NCBI RefSeq assembly: GCF_015352985.1
Contig: NZ_JACYXF010000003.1
Coordinates: 1-64,000 of the forward strand
Direction of reading: 5' to 3'
Origin: Noviherbaspirillum malthae
GTDB taxonomy: Bacteria > Pseudomonadota > Gammaproteobacteria > Burkholderiales > Burkholderiaceae_D
Length of the DNA stretch: 64,000 nt
In this document: piece after piece, positions 48,955 to 57,936 of the stretch
How positions within the stretch are numbered: position 1 is the first letter of the stretch
How the letters are laid out: each line of letters starts with the position of its first letter
The notes under the pieces: model-generated
What the model was told of the DNA's origin: nothing
The model's database searches: none
The model's input: only the letters and a program-made list of their open reading frames with translations
Made by a program: the position numbers and the translations under genes

Positions 48955-49101
48955 TCCTGGCCTCCCACCTCGCCGGCCGCCCTTGAAAAGGGAGGAACGT
49001 TCTTTATTGCTTTACCCCGCACAGTCACTGCTTGCAAGCCGCCCCGACTCTGCAAGCGGAACGCCTGGTTTGTGAAACTCCTGTTACCGTTCCCGCTTTC
49101 A

Positions 49102-49698
49102 TCACCGCACCGACATCCGCCGCAGAACATCCCCACCCGAAGTCACCAGGTGATACACCACCGCCAGCAAATGCAACACAATCAGAGCACAAAGCAGCCA
49201 TGCCACCGCCGCATGCACCTGCCGGAACAGGCCCTGCAGCAGCGGACTCTCCCACCCGAACTGCGGCAGCGCATACCCGAAAAACTTCACCGGATACTTG
49301 CCGAAGCTCGACCCCGCAAGACCGAACAGCGGGATCAGCAGCATGCACGCATACAGCAGCCGGTGCGATGCCTGCGCCAGCTTTTCCAGCAGCGCCGAGC
49401 GATGCAGTTCCGGCGAAGCAGGCGGCGGCCGTCTCCAGCGCCACGCCAGGCGTACCGCAATCAGCATCAGCGCAACCAGCCCGAGCGACTTGTGCAGGTT
49501 GTAGTAGTAAGCCACCTCCGGCGTGCGCTTGGGCAGTTCCACCATGTAGAGCCCCATGCCGATCTGGCCGATCAGCAGGACCGCCATCAGCCAGTGCAGG
49601 ATGACTGCCGGACGGCTGTAGCGCTCGCTTCGTGCTGCATCGGCACGGCCGCCACCGGCAATCGCAGCCGCCACGTTCACTGTATGACTACGCCCCAT
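49102..49698 (-). CDS. Cytochrome b561-family protein
   Basis: A 198-residue membrane cytochrome with four hydrophobic segments. Candidate haem ligands are the histidines in AVILHWLMAVLLIGQIGMGLYM, YNLHKSLGLVALMLIAVRL, QVHAAVAWLLCALIVLHLLAVVYH. The family shuttles electrons between quinone pool and periplasmic donors. ATG 49698 lies within the end of the beta-propeller gene (22-base overlap), so the two are translationally linked. Its place in the receptor/propeller operon suggests a role with a PQQ enzyme. Confidence 0.85.
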   Translation of the reverse strand: MGRSHTVNVAAAIAGGGRADAARSERYSRPAVILHWLMAVLLIGQIGMGLYMVELPKRTPEVAYYYNLHKSLGLVALMLIAVRLAWRWRRPPPASPELHRSALLEKLAQASHRLLYACMLLIPLFGLAGSSFGKYPVKFFGYALPQFGWESPLLQGLFRQVHAAVAWLLCALIVLHLLAVVYHLVTSGGDVLRRMSVR

Positions 49699-50639
49699 GG
49701 CAGTTCTCCCACGCTGATTTCCCTGGTCACCTGGCGGCTGTCGGTATCGATCACCGAGACCGAACCCGAGCGGCCGTTGGCCACATAGAGTTTCTTCCCA
49801 TCCGGCGTAATGGCCATGTTCCATGGGCGCTTGCCGACCGGGATGGTGGTACTGATCTTGTTGTCGGCCACGTCGATCACGCTGACCGTGCCGTCCTTGC
49901 CGTTGGAGATATAGACGGTCTTTCCGTCGGGATGCACCGTCACGCCGTTGGAGAAGTTCCCGGCCGGGATACTGGCGACGACCTTCTGCGTGGCGGTGTC
50001 GATCGCGTAGACAGTGCTGGCGATCTCGGACGCCACATAGGCGCGGCTGCCGTCGGGCAGGAAACCGATGCCGCGCGGCCTGTCGCCGACCTTGACCGCA
50101 TTCACCTGCGTGCGCTTGTCGACATCGACGATATCGACCATGTCGGCATCCTCGGCGCTCACGTAGAGCCACTTGCCGTCGGGGCTGAAATGCGCATGCT
50201 CGGGATTCTTGCCCTTGGTGGAAACGCTGAAGACGGCCTTGCGGGTCTGCGGCGAAACGAAGCTGACGCTGTTGCTGACCTCGCTTGCGACGACCACCCA
50301 GTCTCCTTTGGGCGAAATGCCGACGCCTTCGGGCGATTCCTGCAGCTTGATGCGTTCGGCGACCGCCTGCTTCTCCAGGTCGATGACGATCAGCGAATTG
50401 CTGCTCTGATCGCTCACGTACAAGGCCTTGCCGCCATTGCCGATGGCCAGGCCGCGCGGCTTGCCGCCGGTCTTGATGGTGCCGACCACGGTATCGGTGG
50501 CCGCATCGATCACCGACACCGTCCCCGATTTTTCATTCGGCACGTAGGCAAACGGCGCGGCCAGCGCCAGCCCGGCATCCATCATCGGCGCGATGGCCGC
50601 AACGGCAAGCGTCAGCGTTCCGCGTACAAGCAGTTTCAT
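49677..50639 (-). CDS. PQQ-associated periplasmic beta-propeller protein
   Basis: A 320-residue exported protein: signal peptide (about 1-28) and seven repeats of the YVTN type (AYVPNEKSGTVSVIDAATDTVVGTI, LYVSDQSSNSLIVIDLEKQ, and so on to LYVANGRSGSVSVIDTDSR). It matches the class described as PQQ-dependent catabolism-associated beta-propeller. No catalytic motif is evident; it probably serves as a binding or scaffolding protein. It lies between the PqqU-like receptor gene (88-base gap) and cytochrome b561. Confidence 0.88.
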   Translation of the reverse strand: MKLLVRGTLTLAVAAIAPMMDAGLALAAPFAYVPNEKSGTVSVIDAATDTVVGTIKTGGKPRGLAIGNGGKALYVSDQSSNSLIVIDLEKQAVAERIKLQESPEGVGISPKGDWVVVASEVSNSVSFVSPQTRKAVFSVSTKGKNPEHAHFSPDGKWLYVSAEDADMVDIVDVDKRTQVNAVKVGDRPRGIGFLPDGSRAYVASEIASTVYAIDTATQKVVASIPAGNFSNGVTVHPDGKTVYISNGKDGTVSVIDVADNKISTTIPVGKRPWNMAITPDGKKLYVANGRSGSVSVIDTDSRQVTREISVGELPWGVVIQ

Positions 50640-50727
50640 GAAGTCTCCTCACAGTTTTTAATGTCCTTGCGTACGCGCGCGCTCCGTACCGGCCTCAAGC
50701 CGTCCGCTGCAGTTCTCGAACAGGCTC

Positions 50728-52818
50728 TTAGAGCGAAGCCCGCAAACCGACGAAGAAGCGCCTTCCCGGCGCGGGTTCATAGAAGCGGCGGTTGCCGTCG
50801 TTGACGATGACCGACCCCGCATAGTCACGGTCGAACAGGTTGTCGATGCGGCCGAACAGCGTCCAGGTCGTTGCTCCGGCGCGGAACTCCTGCGCGGCCC
50901 GCAAGTTGAACACCGCATAGCCGGGCGCAGTCTCGCTGTTGACGTCATCGACATAAGTCTTGCTCTCGGCCCGCATTTCCAGCGCGGTGCTCAATCCCTG
51001 CAGCGGGCGCGCCTCGATCTGGGCAAACAGGCTGTGCATCGGCGCGCCGGGCAGGCGGTTGCCCGCGGCGACCGCGCCGCTTCCGCTGGCAAAGCCCTGC
51101 TTGAAGCGCGCATCGAGCAGCGTGTACGCAAGCTGCGTGCCGATGCGGCCCATGTCATTGCGCCAGCTTGCCTCGAAGCCGCGGCGTTCGACGCTGTCGA
51201 TGTTCTGGAAGATCGAGCGGCCGTTCTCGGTGGTCTGCGGCACGATCTCGTCCTTGCTGCGCGCGGTGAAGATGGCCAGATCCACGCTCTGCGCGCCGGA
51301 ACGCCACTTCATGCCAATCTCGCCCTGGCGGCTTTTCGACGGCTGCAGGCCGAGATTGGGACCGGTGGCCCCGGCCCGGTAGGCGGATTCCGCCAGTGTC
51401 GGCGACTCGAAGCCGCGGCCGAGATTGCCGTAGAAGTTGAGATTGTCATTGGCATACCAGACCAGTCCCAGCACCGGACTGGTATTCCGATATTCGACGC
51501 TGCCGCTGTCGTTGGGACTGGCCGCAGTAATGTAGCGGTCATCCACGGACAATCGCACGCGGCTCGAGCGCAGGCCGGCGGTCGCCTTCCATTGCTCGGC
51601 GAAGGTCCAGTCGACCTGGCCGAATATGTCGACGTTGTTGGCATTGTCGCGCTCGTCGCGGCGCAACGCGCCAGGCGTGCCGTTGTTGTTGACGAAGCCG
51701 CGCCGCGTCTGGTCGAGGTCGTCGGCTTCCATGCCCAGTGTCCAGTTGAGCGGCATGCCGCCGGCCTGGGTCGCATGCGTCCAGCTCAGGCCGGCACCGC
51801 GGTAGTGATTGTCGAGATCGACCACGCCGCCCGAGGAATTGGCAGCCGCGCCGGAAAACGACAGCGTCTGGAACACCTCGCGCGTGCCGGCATACAGGCG
51901 CGCATTGATCGTGTTGCTGCGGTCGAACTTGTGTTCGAACAGCAGGCCCGCCTGTTTCTGCTCGATGGTCTTGCGGGTATCGAAGGTCAGAGCGACGGGC
52001 GCCACCTGCCTCGGATTCTGTTCGAACTGCGCACGGGTCAGGCCGAGCGGGTCCTGCGCCAGCGGCTGGTCGAAGATATTGACGATGCCTGTGACCTTGG
52101 TGGAGGAGGAAGGCTGCCACAGCACCTTGGCATTGACCTGCGTGCGTTCGGCGGCACTGTGGTCGCGGTAGCCGTCGGTCTCGTAGCGCGAAACATCGAG
52201 CAGGCCGCCGAGCGTTTCGGCGCCGCCTGCCAGCGTGAAGCCGACCTGGCGCTGGCCGTCGCTGCCGGCACCGAGTGAAGCGCTGGCATAGGGCTTTTGC
52301 GGCGCCAGCGGCGGTTCGGCGGTGAAGACCTGCACCACACCGCCGGCAGCATTGCCGTAGAGCTGGGCGACAGGACCGCGCAGAATTTCGATGCGGCGTG
52401 CCGAAGTGAGCGTTGCGGTGGCTGCCTGGCCCTGGCCGTCGGGCATGGTGGCAGGAATGCCGTCGACAAGCACTCGCACGCCGCGCACGCCGAAGGTGGA
52501 TCGGGTGCCGAAGCCGCGCACCGACAGCTGCAGGTCCTGTGCATAGTTCTGGCGTTCCCGAATTTGTATCCCGGGCACCGTGCCCAGCAGTTCGGAGAGA
52601 TTGACCAGCGGCGAAGCCGCGCGCAGCGGGTCGACCTGCACGGCGTCGATCGACGCCGGCGCGTCGAAGCGTTTCTGCTCGCTGCGGCTGGCGGAGACGA
52701 CCACTTCTTCGAGCTGCTTTTCCTGCTGAGCCTTGGCGCCAGCCGCAGCGGTCAGGAGCAGCGCGCCTGTCGATATCGCTGTTGCCACCCTGCGTCCGTG
52801 ATTGTTGGGTTTATCCAT
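50728..52818 (-). CDS. pqqU: TonB-dependent receptor of PqqU/YncD type, probable PQQ importer
   Basis: A 696-residue outer-membrane receptor: signal peptide (about 1-30), TonB-box region (KQLEEVVVSASR), plug, and barrel ending VGLRASL. The plug segments NYAQDLQLSVRGFGTRST and VLVDGIPATMPDGQGQ, and the barrel ends VGSVIVNDGNRRFYEPAPGR-like, are nearly identical to my recollection of E. coli YncD, shown to import pyrroloquinoline quinone (PqqU). Context agrees: it heads an operon with a PQQ-associated beta-propeller and a b561, near a PQQ alcohol dehydrogenase. A -24/-12 promoter lies 55-71 bases upstream. Confidence 0.85.
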   Translation of the reverse strand: MDKPNNHGRRVATAISTGALLLTAAAGAKAQQEKQLEEVVVSASRSEQKRFDAPASIDAVQVDPLRAASPLVNLSELLGTVPGIQIRERQNYAQDLQLSVRGFGTRSTFGVRGVRVLVDGIPATMPDGQGQAATATLTSARRIEILRGPVAQLYGNAAGGVVQVFTAEPPLAPQKPYASASLGAGSDGQRQVGFTLAGGAETLGGLLDVSRYETDGYRDHSAAERTQVNAKVLWQPSSSTKVTGIVNIFDQPLAQDPLGLTRAQFEQNPRQVAPVALTFDTRKTIEQKQAGLLFEHKFDRSNTINARLYAGTREVFQTLSFSGAAANSSGGVVDLDNHYRGAGLSWTHATQAGGMPLNWTLGMEADDLDQTRRGFVNNNGTPGALRRDERDNANNVDIFGQVDWTFAEQWKATAGLRSSRVRLSVDDRYITAASPNDSGSVEYRNTSPVLGLVWYANDNLNFYGNLGRGFESPTLAESAYRAGATGPNLGLQPSKSRQGEIGMKWRSGAQSVDLAIFTARSKDEIVPQTTENGRSIFQNIDSVERRGFEASWRNDMGRIGTQLAYTLLDARFKQGFASGSGAVAAGNRLPGAPMHSLFAQIEARPLQGLSTALEMRAESKTYVDDVNSETAPGYAVFNLRAAQEFRAGATTWTLFGRIDNLFDRDYAGSVIVNDGNRRFYEPAPGRRFFVGLRASL

Positions 52819-52872
52819 GGAGTCTCATACTCTCGTCGTTGTATTTATCCTGACTAATGCCGGCTTCCATAC

Positions 52873-52889
52873 AGCAAGTAGCATGCCAC
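52873..52889 (-). promoter_or_regulatory. Sigma-54 (-24/-12) promoter of the pqqU-like operon
   Basis: Minus-strand GTGGCATGCTACTTGCT matches the consensus YTGGCACGNNNNTTGCW with the correct spacing and only one internal deviation (T for C in CACG). Transcription would begin near 52862, leaving a 44-base leader before the ATG at 52818. Confidence 0.75.
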
Positions 52890-53022
52890 TTGCATGGAAT
52901 GCGACGATTCTATGGGACACTGTTACCGACGATTTGCGCGACAACAGCGATTGGCGCTGGCCGTCGGAGAAAGCGACAGGTACCGGTCGTTTTCAAGCCT
53001 GCGCCATATGAAAAACGCCCTT

Positions 53023-53060
53023 TGCTCCATTTCGAAACAGTGCTGTATCAGTCTGATACA
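53023..53060. promoter_or_regulatory. Paired activator sites of the pqqU-like operon
   Basis: TGCTCCATTTCGAAACA (53023-53039) and the perfect 17-base palindrome TGTATCAGTCTGATACA (53044-53060) both have TGY-N11-ACA form, centred 21 bases apart and 135-190 bases upstream of the -24/-12 promoter. Placement and form suit the enhancer of the AcoR-type activator. Confidence 0.55.
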
Positions 53061-53852
53061 ACGAATGGGAACGCCGACGGCGGGATTGGCAGTCTCGCGC
53101 CCAGATGCCGATTGCATTATTCAATTCCCTGCCCGGAACAGTATGTTGTGGGAATTGAAGGCGTGCCGCAGATCATCACTTACTCGGCGGATTTCTCGAA
53201 GAACTAAATCGGGGCGGGAAATACTAATACCGTCGCGAGCCGCGAGAATTGAGTGGACAAAAGGGAAATCAACCATGCTCGGCTCAGAGAATGCTCAGCG
53301 ATGCCAACAATGTTGTGCACAAGACGCACTTGCCGCACTTGCCATTAATACCTAATAACGGATTTTGATTCGCCAACCTTATCAAAGCTCCTGCGGGAGC
53401 GGAAGTTACAAAGCCAGAACAACCAAAGCACACTTCACTGTACAGATAGCACGGGCATCACATCTTCAAGCGAACTTCTCGATGAGGCAAGGGATATGCG
53501 GTCCATCACTCGAGCCATGCAAGGAACACGACTTCCGCAACATAACACCAGCCGTCTCCAACACGACTCTTTCCATAAGGCATCATTTCACTTATATTGT
53601 ATGCAGGATTATCACGCCAAAAAGATCATGGCCTTATTGAATTAACAACGAACATCTTATTGGAATAGCAAACGATGCTACCAGCCTGACAGGTCCAATG
53701 ATGACAGGCGCAAAACACTTCTCTGTAGTTCTCGGGAAGGCTGTCTTCCCATCGCGATTCAACTCCAATCGGATTGCCTGCACCCAGCATATACGCCCGA
53801 TGGGCGTGCAGGCTTCCTCCGGTATGTTCGTGATCATGGTCGTTGAGTCACA

Positions 53853-56800
53853 ATGATGAATAATGCAATCAAAGATTTCGTTCAGAATCTGTACCGAAAC
53901 GTTCTTCTGCGCGAAGGAGAAGCGGCCGGCATGGCCGGCTGGACCGAGCAAGCCGAAAATGGCCTGACTTCGGTCGAGATGGTGAAGGGCTTCATCACCT
54001 CACCGGAAGCGCAGTCCATCATCTCTGTGCTTCACCTATATCAGGTATTCTTCGGCCGTGCGGCAGACCTCGACGGCTTGCGTTACTGGCTTGGGTTCCT
54101 GCAGGACGGCATGAGCCTCAGTGACATCGCCTTCAACTTTTTCCAGTCCGAGGAATACAAGCAAAAGTATTCGAACGCTTCGGCCGACGCTGTCCTTGAC
54201 ACCTTCTATCAAAATCTTTTCGGAAGAGCCAGTGACGCCGAAGGCAAAGGCTACTGGCTGAATATCGTCCGGCATGGCGGATGGAACCTGGGTCAAGTTG
54301 CGGCAGCATTCACCGCATCTGACGAGGCGATGGACCCGCAAGGCAGCGCTACCCGGTTCGCGGAAAGTTTCCTGGTGCTGCGTTCGTCCAATAGCAGCAT
54401 CCCCACGACAGAGGCGGCGAAAGCTCTTGCCGGACATTCGCTGGAACAGGCAATAACAGCGACGCAAACAGTGAAAGGGACGGTGCAGGCAGGCACGCTC
54501 GAACATGTGCATGTCTACCGCGCCGTCGATGAGAGTGCACTTAAAGCCGGAGTGCTGATTCCGGTGCAAACCGACGGCAGCGGAAAATTCCTGCTGAGCG
54601 GCGGCTATGGAAGCCTGTATGCCGTCGGCGGCAAAGATGTGACGACCGGAGTCACCAACGGTAGATGGTTCTCCACGGTGGCCGCTTCAGGCAGCGGTGA
54701 AATCATGATCACGCCGTTGACAACGGTCATTCATGCGCTCGTCGAACAGGGAATCGGCATCACGGATGCCATGGCGCTCGTCAATCAGGCTTTCGGCATC
54801 GATTCCGCAATCAACCTGCTGACCTTTCACCATCTTGACAAGGCCATTGCATCCGATTCGTCAATGAACGAAAAGAAGAATGCGCTCGCCGTCAAAGCCG
54901 TTATTGCGCAACTATCCATCCTGACCGAAGGCGCAGCGGCTCTGATCAAAGGCACGCCGGGCAATGCCGGCATCGATACCAGCATGATCTCGCTTCGCGT
55001 CGCCGATGCACTGGCAGAGAAGATTGCAGGGGCTGCTGCAAGTGGCAAGCCGTTCCAGGCAGGCGCATTGCTCGGACTTGATGCATACGATGTGATCAAG
55101 GAACTTGTAGCAAACAGCCTGCTCAAATTTGAGGCTGCTGCTGCAGTGCCCTTGAAGAATGCAGCGACAGTGCAGTCCGCCGGACTGACCGACGATGCGT
55201 CAAAGATCATCGCCGCATTCAATGTGCCGATCAGCAAAACGGTGGAACTGATCAAGGGCATGTCCGCACTCAATCCGGGCGATCTGATCGATGCGTTGTC
55301 CCTGATCGCCAAAACCGAAGCCCTGGCACTTGGAGAAGCGCACACGCTGATCGGAACAGGCATGCAGGACGGCAGCCTGGCGAACGAGCTTGCCATGCTG
55401 TTGGCCAGAAATCTCGGCAACGCCATACAGTCCTTTGACATCGGCCGAATTGCGGACGGGATCGCGAGCACGAACGCCCAAAGCATGATCGACCGTATCT
55501 TCAGTCCTGCGCCGGTGACACCGGATCAGAACTGGCCTGATTTCTTCGTCACGAATACGCTCGGCCAACTGACTTTCAGCGGCAGCGCAAGCGGCAACAT
55601 CACGATCGCCATCGACATGAATGGCGTCATCTCCTTTTCGCGGGGCGGAGTTACTGCGTCTACGAAGGGATCGGCGCTATCGGCAGTCGTTGTCGATCTC
55701 TCGGCCGGACAGGTACTCCAGCTTGCAAATTCGCAACTGGCGCAAATAGCGGACTTCACGGTCACGGGTGGCGGCAGTCTCGTCATCCAGGGAGTGATTA
55801 CGCTTTCGGCACTGAATGGCATGCATTTCGATCACCATACCGGAGGGGTCAGCTACCGCATCCAAGACACGCCGGCCAACATTCTCAACGCCGCGCCTGC
55901 GAATCTCAGCGGTGCGCAGGAAGTCACCGTCAATGCGGGAACGAATGTTTTCTACAGCGTCGCCAATGCGACGGATCTGCTTTCCCGTCTGACGAGCAGG
56001 ACAGGCCTGACACTAGGCGTTATCGATACCGCTTCGGCGATACTGGCCAATCATGCCATTACCGGTGTCACCGCCTACAAGCTGAGTGGAAATGCCGACG
56101 ACCTCAGCGTTGCCAATGCCGCCGCCCTGGTCGCCATCAGCGGCTTCGATATCAACAGCAAGACCATTACCGTACTGGATACGGCTGCAGCAATACTGGC
56201 CAATCACGCGATCACCGGCGTGACTGCCTACAGCTTGAGCGCCGACGCAAACAATCTCAGCGTGGCCAACGCCGCCGCGCTGACGGGCATCGGCGGCTTT
56301 CATGTCAACAGCAGATTCATCACGGTGCAGGATACCGCGGCTGCAATACTGGGCAATCATGCGATCACGGATGTATCGGCATACAAGCTGAGCGAAGATG
56401 CGGACGATCTGAGTGTGGCCAATGCAACCATCCTCGCCGGCATCAGCACCTTCAGCACCAACAGCAAGGATTTCATCGTACTGGATACGGCTTCGGCCAT
56501 ACTGGCCAGTCACTCCATTAATGGAGTGACTGCCTACAGGCTCAGCGAAAACGCCAGTGATCTCACGGTGGCCAACGCTGCGGCGCTGGTTGGCATTAAT
56601 CGTTTCAGCGCCAACGGCAAGGACATCACCGTCATGGACACCGCTTCCGCGATACTCGCCAAGCATGACATTACAGGCGTCACGGCTTACAAGCTGAGCG
56701 CCAATGCTGTCGACCTTACTGTGGCAAACGCCTCCACGCTTGCAAGCGTCAGCAGCTTCAGCGCCAATGGGAAGAGCTTTACGGTACTTGACACTGCGGC

Positions 56801-57791
56801 AGCCATCATCGCCAAGCATGCAATTACGGGTGTGACGGCGTACAAGGTACTGGACACACATACGGCGATCATGAGCAATCATGCCGCCATGTCCTATGCC
56901 TCCGCATTCCTTCTGAGCGCCGACGTCGTTGACATGTCGGTCGCCGACGCCGCCACGCTGGCTGCCGTCAATGGCTTCGATGTGAATGGCCACGTGTTTT
57001 CGGTCAAGGACAGCTTCAATGCCATACGCGCCAAGCATGCTATCGACGGCGTGACGAAATACAAGTTGGATGCCAACACATCCGTGGATAACGTCAATCT
57101 CTTGCTGACCGAAGGATTGGCGCTGGCAAAACTGCACTATACGCTTGCAGATACGGCAACGGCCATTAACGCAGCGACTACCGAGGTGCTTAATGCGTCC
57201 GATGGCTTATTCAGCACGGCCTCATCCGGGAATGATACGTTCAATCTGAACCGCAGCGGCGCCGTCACGGTGCGCATGAGCATTGATCTTGGCGCCGGCG
57301 ACGACAATTTTGTCGGCGGCGAAGGCGTGGATCATATCAATGGAAACACCGGTGCCGACACGATGGACGGCGGGTCAACACAGGATTTTTATACCTATTC
57401 GGACAAGGGCACGGATTCCCCTGTCAATTCCGGCGCAGCACCGGCGGCAGGATTTGATATCGTCAATGTCAGGGGCGGGGACGGCTTCTATATTGCGGAG
57501 TTTGGTCCGTCAGGAACCCTTCGCACGGTGCTGGACGCCCCGAATCCCGGCAGCGGAAGTGGCACGGACTTGCTTGCTGCGCTGAGTACCGCGTATGCAT
57601 CTGTCAGACAGAACGATAAGGACGTGATGTTTGTGCGCTTTTTAGATGGCAATCAGTATCTTGTGGTTAACGACGGACAGGACGGCAATACCGGCATCAA
57701 TGTCATCAATGCTGCCGACACCGTAATCAAGATCATCGGTTCGACTTTGCCCGCAGCCTATGGAACAAACCAGGTGATATTCGGGGCATAG
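53853..57791 (+). CDS. Large DUF4214 / 51-residue-repeat / RTX-like surface or secreted protein
   Basis: A 1312-residue protein without a signal peptide. Residues 5-170 hold DUF4214-type units (FVQNLYRNVLLREGEAAGMAGW, LYQVFFGRAADLDGLRYW, FYQNLFGRASDAEGKGYW). Residues 723-1075 contain eight units of a repeat VLDTAAAILANHAITGVTAYKLS.NADDLSVANAAAL; the first six start exactly 153 bases apart (56019 to 56784), the sixth is cut to 63 bases, and two diverged units follow. Near 1146-1175 an RTX-like nonapeptide stretch appears (LGAGDDNFVGGEGVDHINGNTGADTMDGG), probably binding calcium. This arrangement suggests type I secretion and a surface role; no transporter gene is in the window. ATG 53853 is followed by a second ATG and lacks a strong ribosome-binding site. 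Confidence 0.85.
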   Translation: MMNNAIKDFVQNLYRNVLLREGEAAGMAGWTEQAENGLTSVEMVKGFITSPEAQSIISVLHLYQVFFGRAADLDGLRYWLGFLQDGMSLSDIAFNFFQSEEYKQKYSNASADAVLDTFYQNLFGRASDAEGKGYWLNIVRHGGWNLGQVAAAFTASDEAMDPQGSATRFAESFLVLRSSNSSIPTTEAAKALAGHSLEQAITATQTVKGTVQAGTLEHVHVYRAVDESALKAGVLIPVQTDGSGKFLLSGGYGSLYAVGGKDVTTGVTNGRWFSTVAASGSGEIMITPLTTVIHALVEQGIGITDAMALVNQAFGIDSAINLLTFHHLDKAIASDSSMNEKKNALAVKAVIAQLSILTEGAAALIKGTPGNAGIDTSMISLRVADALAEKIAGAAASGKPFQAGALLGLDAYDVIKELVANSLLKFEAAAAVPLKNAATVQSAGLTDDASKIIAAFNVPISKTVELIKGMSALNPGDLIDALSLIAKTEALALGEAHTLIGTGMQDGSLANELAMLLARNLGNAIQSFDIGRIADGIASTNAQSMIDRIFSPAPVTPDQNWPDFFVTNTLGQLTFSGSASGNITIAIDMNGVISFSRGGVTASTKGSALSAVVVDLSAGQVLQLANSQLAQIADFTVTGGGSLVIQGVITLSALNGMHFDHHTGGVSYRIQDTPANILNAAPANLSGAQEVTVNAGTNVFYSVANATDLLSRLTSRTGLTLGVIDTASAILANHAITGVTAYKLSGNADDLSVANAAALVAISGFDINSKTITVLDTAAAILANHAITGVTAYSLSADANNLSVANAAALTGIGGFHVNSRFITVQDTAAAILGNHAITDVSAYKLSEDADDLSVANATILAGISTFSTNSKDFIVLDTASAILASHSINGVTAYRLSENASDLTVANAAALVGINRFSANGKDITVMDTASAILAKHDITGVTAYKLSANAVDLTVANASTLASVSSFSANGKSFTVLDTAAAIIAKHAITGVTAYKVLDTHTAIMSNHAAMSYASAFLLSADVVDMSVADAATLAAVNGFDVNGHVFSVKDSFNAIRAKHAIDGVTKYKLDANTSVDNVNLLLTEGLALAKLHYTLADTATAINAATTEVLNASDGLFSTASSGNDTFNLNRSGAVTVRMSIDLGAGDDNFVGGEGVDHINGNTGADTMDGGSTQDFYTYSDKGTDSPVNSGAAPAAGFDIVNVRGGDGFYIAEFGPSGTLRTVLDAPNPGSGSGTDLLAALSTAYASVRQNDKDVMFVRFLDGNQYLVVNDGQDGNTGINVINAADTVIKIIGSTLPAAYGTNQVIFGA
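56019..57080 (+). repeat. Tandem 153-base coding repeats
   Basis: Units begin at 56019, 56172, 56325, 56478, 56631 and 56784 (exact 153-base period), then 56847 after a 63-base truncated unit, and a last partial unit near 57000. At protein level each begins V-x-D-T-A and contains NHAITGVTAY. The exact spacing together with sequence drift points to old expansion rather than recent duplication. Confidence 0.85.
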
Positions 57792-57830
57792 ACCATGGAC
57801 CGAGTTCTCTACACGTGCACCATAAAAAAA

Positions 57831-57850
57831 CCGGTGGCAAACGCCACCGG
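57831..57850 (-). terminator. Intrinsic terminator of the alcohol dehydrogenase operon
   Basis: An 8-base stem CCGGTGGC/GCCACCGG with a four-base loop. On the minus strand it is followed by TTTTTTTATGG. It lies between the convergent DUF4214 gene and the alcohol dehydrogenase gene, about 90 bases beyond the latter's stop. Confidence 0.85.
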
Positions 57851-57936
57851 CGAAAATGCAATCGTCAGAAAACTTGCCGGCGGACAGTCCGGCCTCTGAG
57901 CGAAAGCGGAGACAACGACCATCAATCAAATCGAAC

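Larger units (their letters stand above)
52819..53852. other. Gene-free interval between pqqU-like and DUF4214 genes
   Basis: About 1 kb, less GC-rich than the surroundings. It contains the sigma-54 promoter and paired activator sites of the minus-strand receptor operon near its left end. The right two thirds show no credible gene; a 153-codon reading frame at 52894-53355 has unsuitable composition and no start signal. A short GCTCC-TGCG-GGAGC hairpin lies near 53387. The promoter of the DUF4214 gene must be in the last few hundred bases but is not obvious. Confidence 0.6.

Noticed and set aside
52894..53355. 153-codon open frame in the gene-free interval
   Set aside because: No ribosome-binding site, many Arg/Cys/Ser residues without pattern, and it overlaps the promoter elements of the receptor operon.
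56019..57080. CRISPR-like array
   Set aside because: The regular 153-base repeats are in frame within one long coding sequence and vary like protein repeats; there are no short identical repeats with unique spacers anywhere in the window.
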